Shown in pieces: positions 6,146 to 6,236 of a DNA stretch of 6,236 nt. This DNA comes from Novosphingobium sp. (GTDB taxonomy: Bacteria > Pseudomonadota > Alphaproteobacteria > Sphingomonadales > Sphingomonadaceae). A program made the position numbers and the translations under genes. How positions within the stretch are numbered: position 1 is the first letter of the stretch; every line of letters begins with the position of its first letter. The stretch spans positions 1 to 6,236 of the forward strand of contig JAIXYF010000227.1 of assembly GCA_027490345.1 (NCBI GenBank). Reading direction: 5' to 3'. The notes beneath the pieces are model-generated. The model saw only the letters and a list, made by a program, of their open reading frames with translations. It was not told the DNA's origin and did no database searches.

Positions 6146-6236
6146 CAGCGGTCTCCCCACGGAACAAGGCGAGTGGTGAGCGTTACCAGCAGGCGCGGAG
6201 CCGGTTTGCGGGCAAGCAGCCCGGCATGGCGGAGCG
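6145..6236 (-). CDS. C-terminal end of an upstream reading frame, coupled to the giant gene
   Basis: A minus-strand frame enters at the right edge and runs 29 codons to TGA at 6147-6145. The visible end reads LRHAGLLARKPAPRLLVTLT then TRLVPWGDR. Its stop overlaps the next start by one base (TGATG), an arrangement typical of translationally coupled operon genes. It is basic, with seven Arg and one Lys, quite unlike the giant protein. It does not end in the terminal Phe usual for outer-membrane barrels such as TpsB, so it is probably not the partner transporter. I do not recognise it. Only 92 bases are visible and the frame could be open by chance. Confidence 0.38.
   Translation of the reverse strand, partial: LRHAGLLARKPAPRLLVTLTTRLVPWGDR
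6152..6158 (-). promoter_or_regulatory. Shine-Dalgarno sequence of the giant gene
   Basis: GGGGAGA lies upstream of ATG 6145, with GGAG seven bases from the start codon. This good spacing selects ATG 6145 over an in-frame GTG at 6160, which overlaps the purine run and has no ribosome site of its own, and over Met17, which would cut the signal peptide core. Confidence 0.75.

Noticed and set aside
6143..6160. In-frame GTG at 6160 as an alternative start
   Set aside because: It overlaps the purine run that serves ATG 6145 and would add five residues before the signal peptide without a ribosome site of its own.
6209..6223. Inverted repeat cgggc-aagca-gcccg as a possible terminator
   Set aside because: The stem is only five base pairs, no T-run follows on either strand, and it lies inside the upstream frame.

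Overview
The window holds one very large, left-truncated gene on the minus strand plus the last codons of a gene upstream of it. The DNA is GC-rich. Translating the minus strand from an ATG at 6145 gives 2,048 codons with no stop down to the left edge. The N-terminus looks like the secreted, filamentous-haemagglutinin-type 'beta strand repeat' proteins I know from Sphingomonadales (Sphingomonas, Novosphingobium and Erythrobacter relatives). An alphaproteobacterium of that order is therefore the most likely source; this is recall of family patterns, not a database match.

Layout from right to left, in the direction of transcription. 6236-6145: C-terminal 29 codons of an upstream reading frame whose TGA overlaps the next ATG by one base (TGATG). 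6158-6152: Shine-Dalgarno sequence GGGGAGA. 6145-6062: signal peptide ending AHA^Q. 6061-5171: TPS-type N-terminal domain (residues 29-325). 5170-4781: less regular Ser/Thr/Val-rich stretch. 4780-3146: about twelve modules built around GTGG-x-A with long glycine-rich inserts (residues 456-1000). 3145-2825: non-repetitive spacer. 2824-1: short beta-helix coils of about 20 residues (residues 1108-2048), still running at the window edge.

From about residue 1408 the coils group into a higher-order tandem repeat. At least four copies of about 177-201 residues can be aligned through the anchor xDLVS/xTLVS and through VxAGxxLxLGDA blocks. This is the clearest structure that simple domain labelling would miss. 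The repeat region is almost free of lysine, cysteine, histidine and tryptophan; the only two cysteines seen form a CFSSC pair in the glycine-rich part.

The likely biology is a Sec-exported protein passed across the outer membrane by a TpsB/FhaC-type partner, forming a long beta-helical fibre at the surface. No partner transporter, C-terminal anchor or promoter is visible here. Every plus-strand open frame, including a 705-codon one, is the complement of this repetitive gene and is not annotated as a gene.
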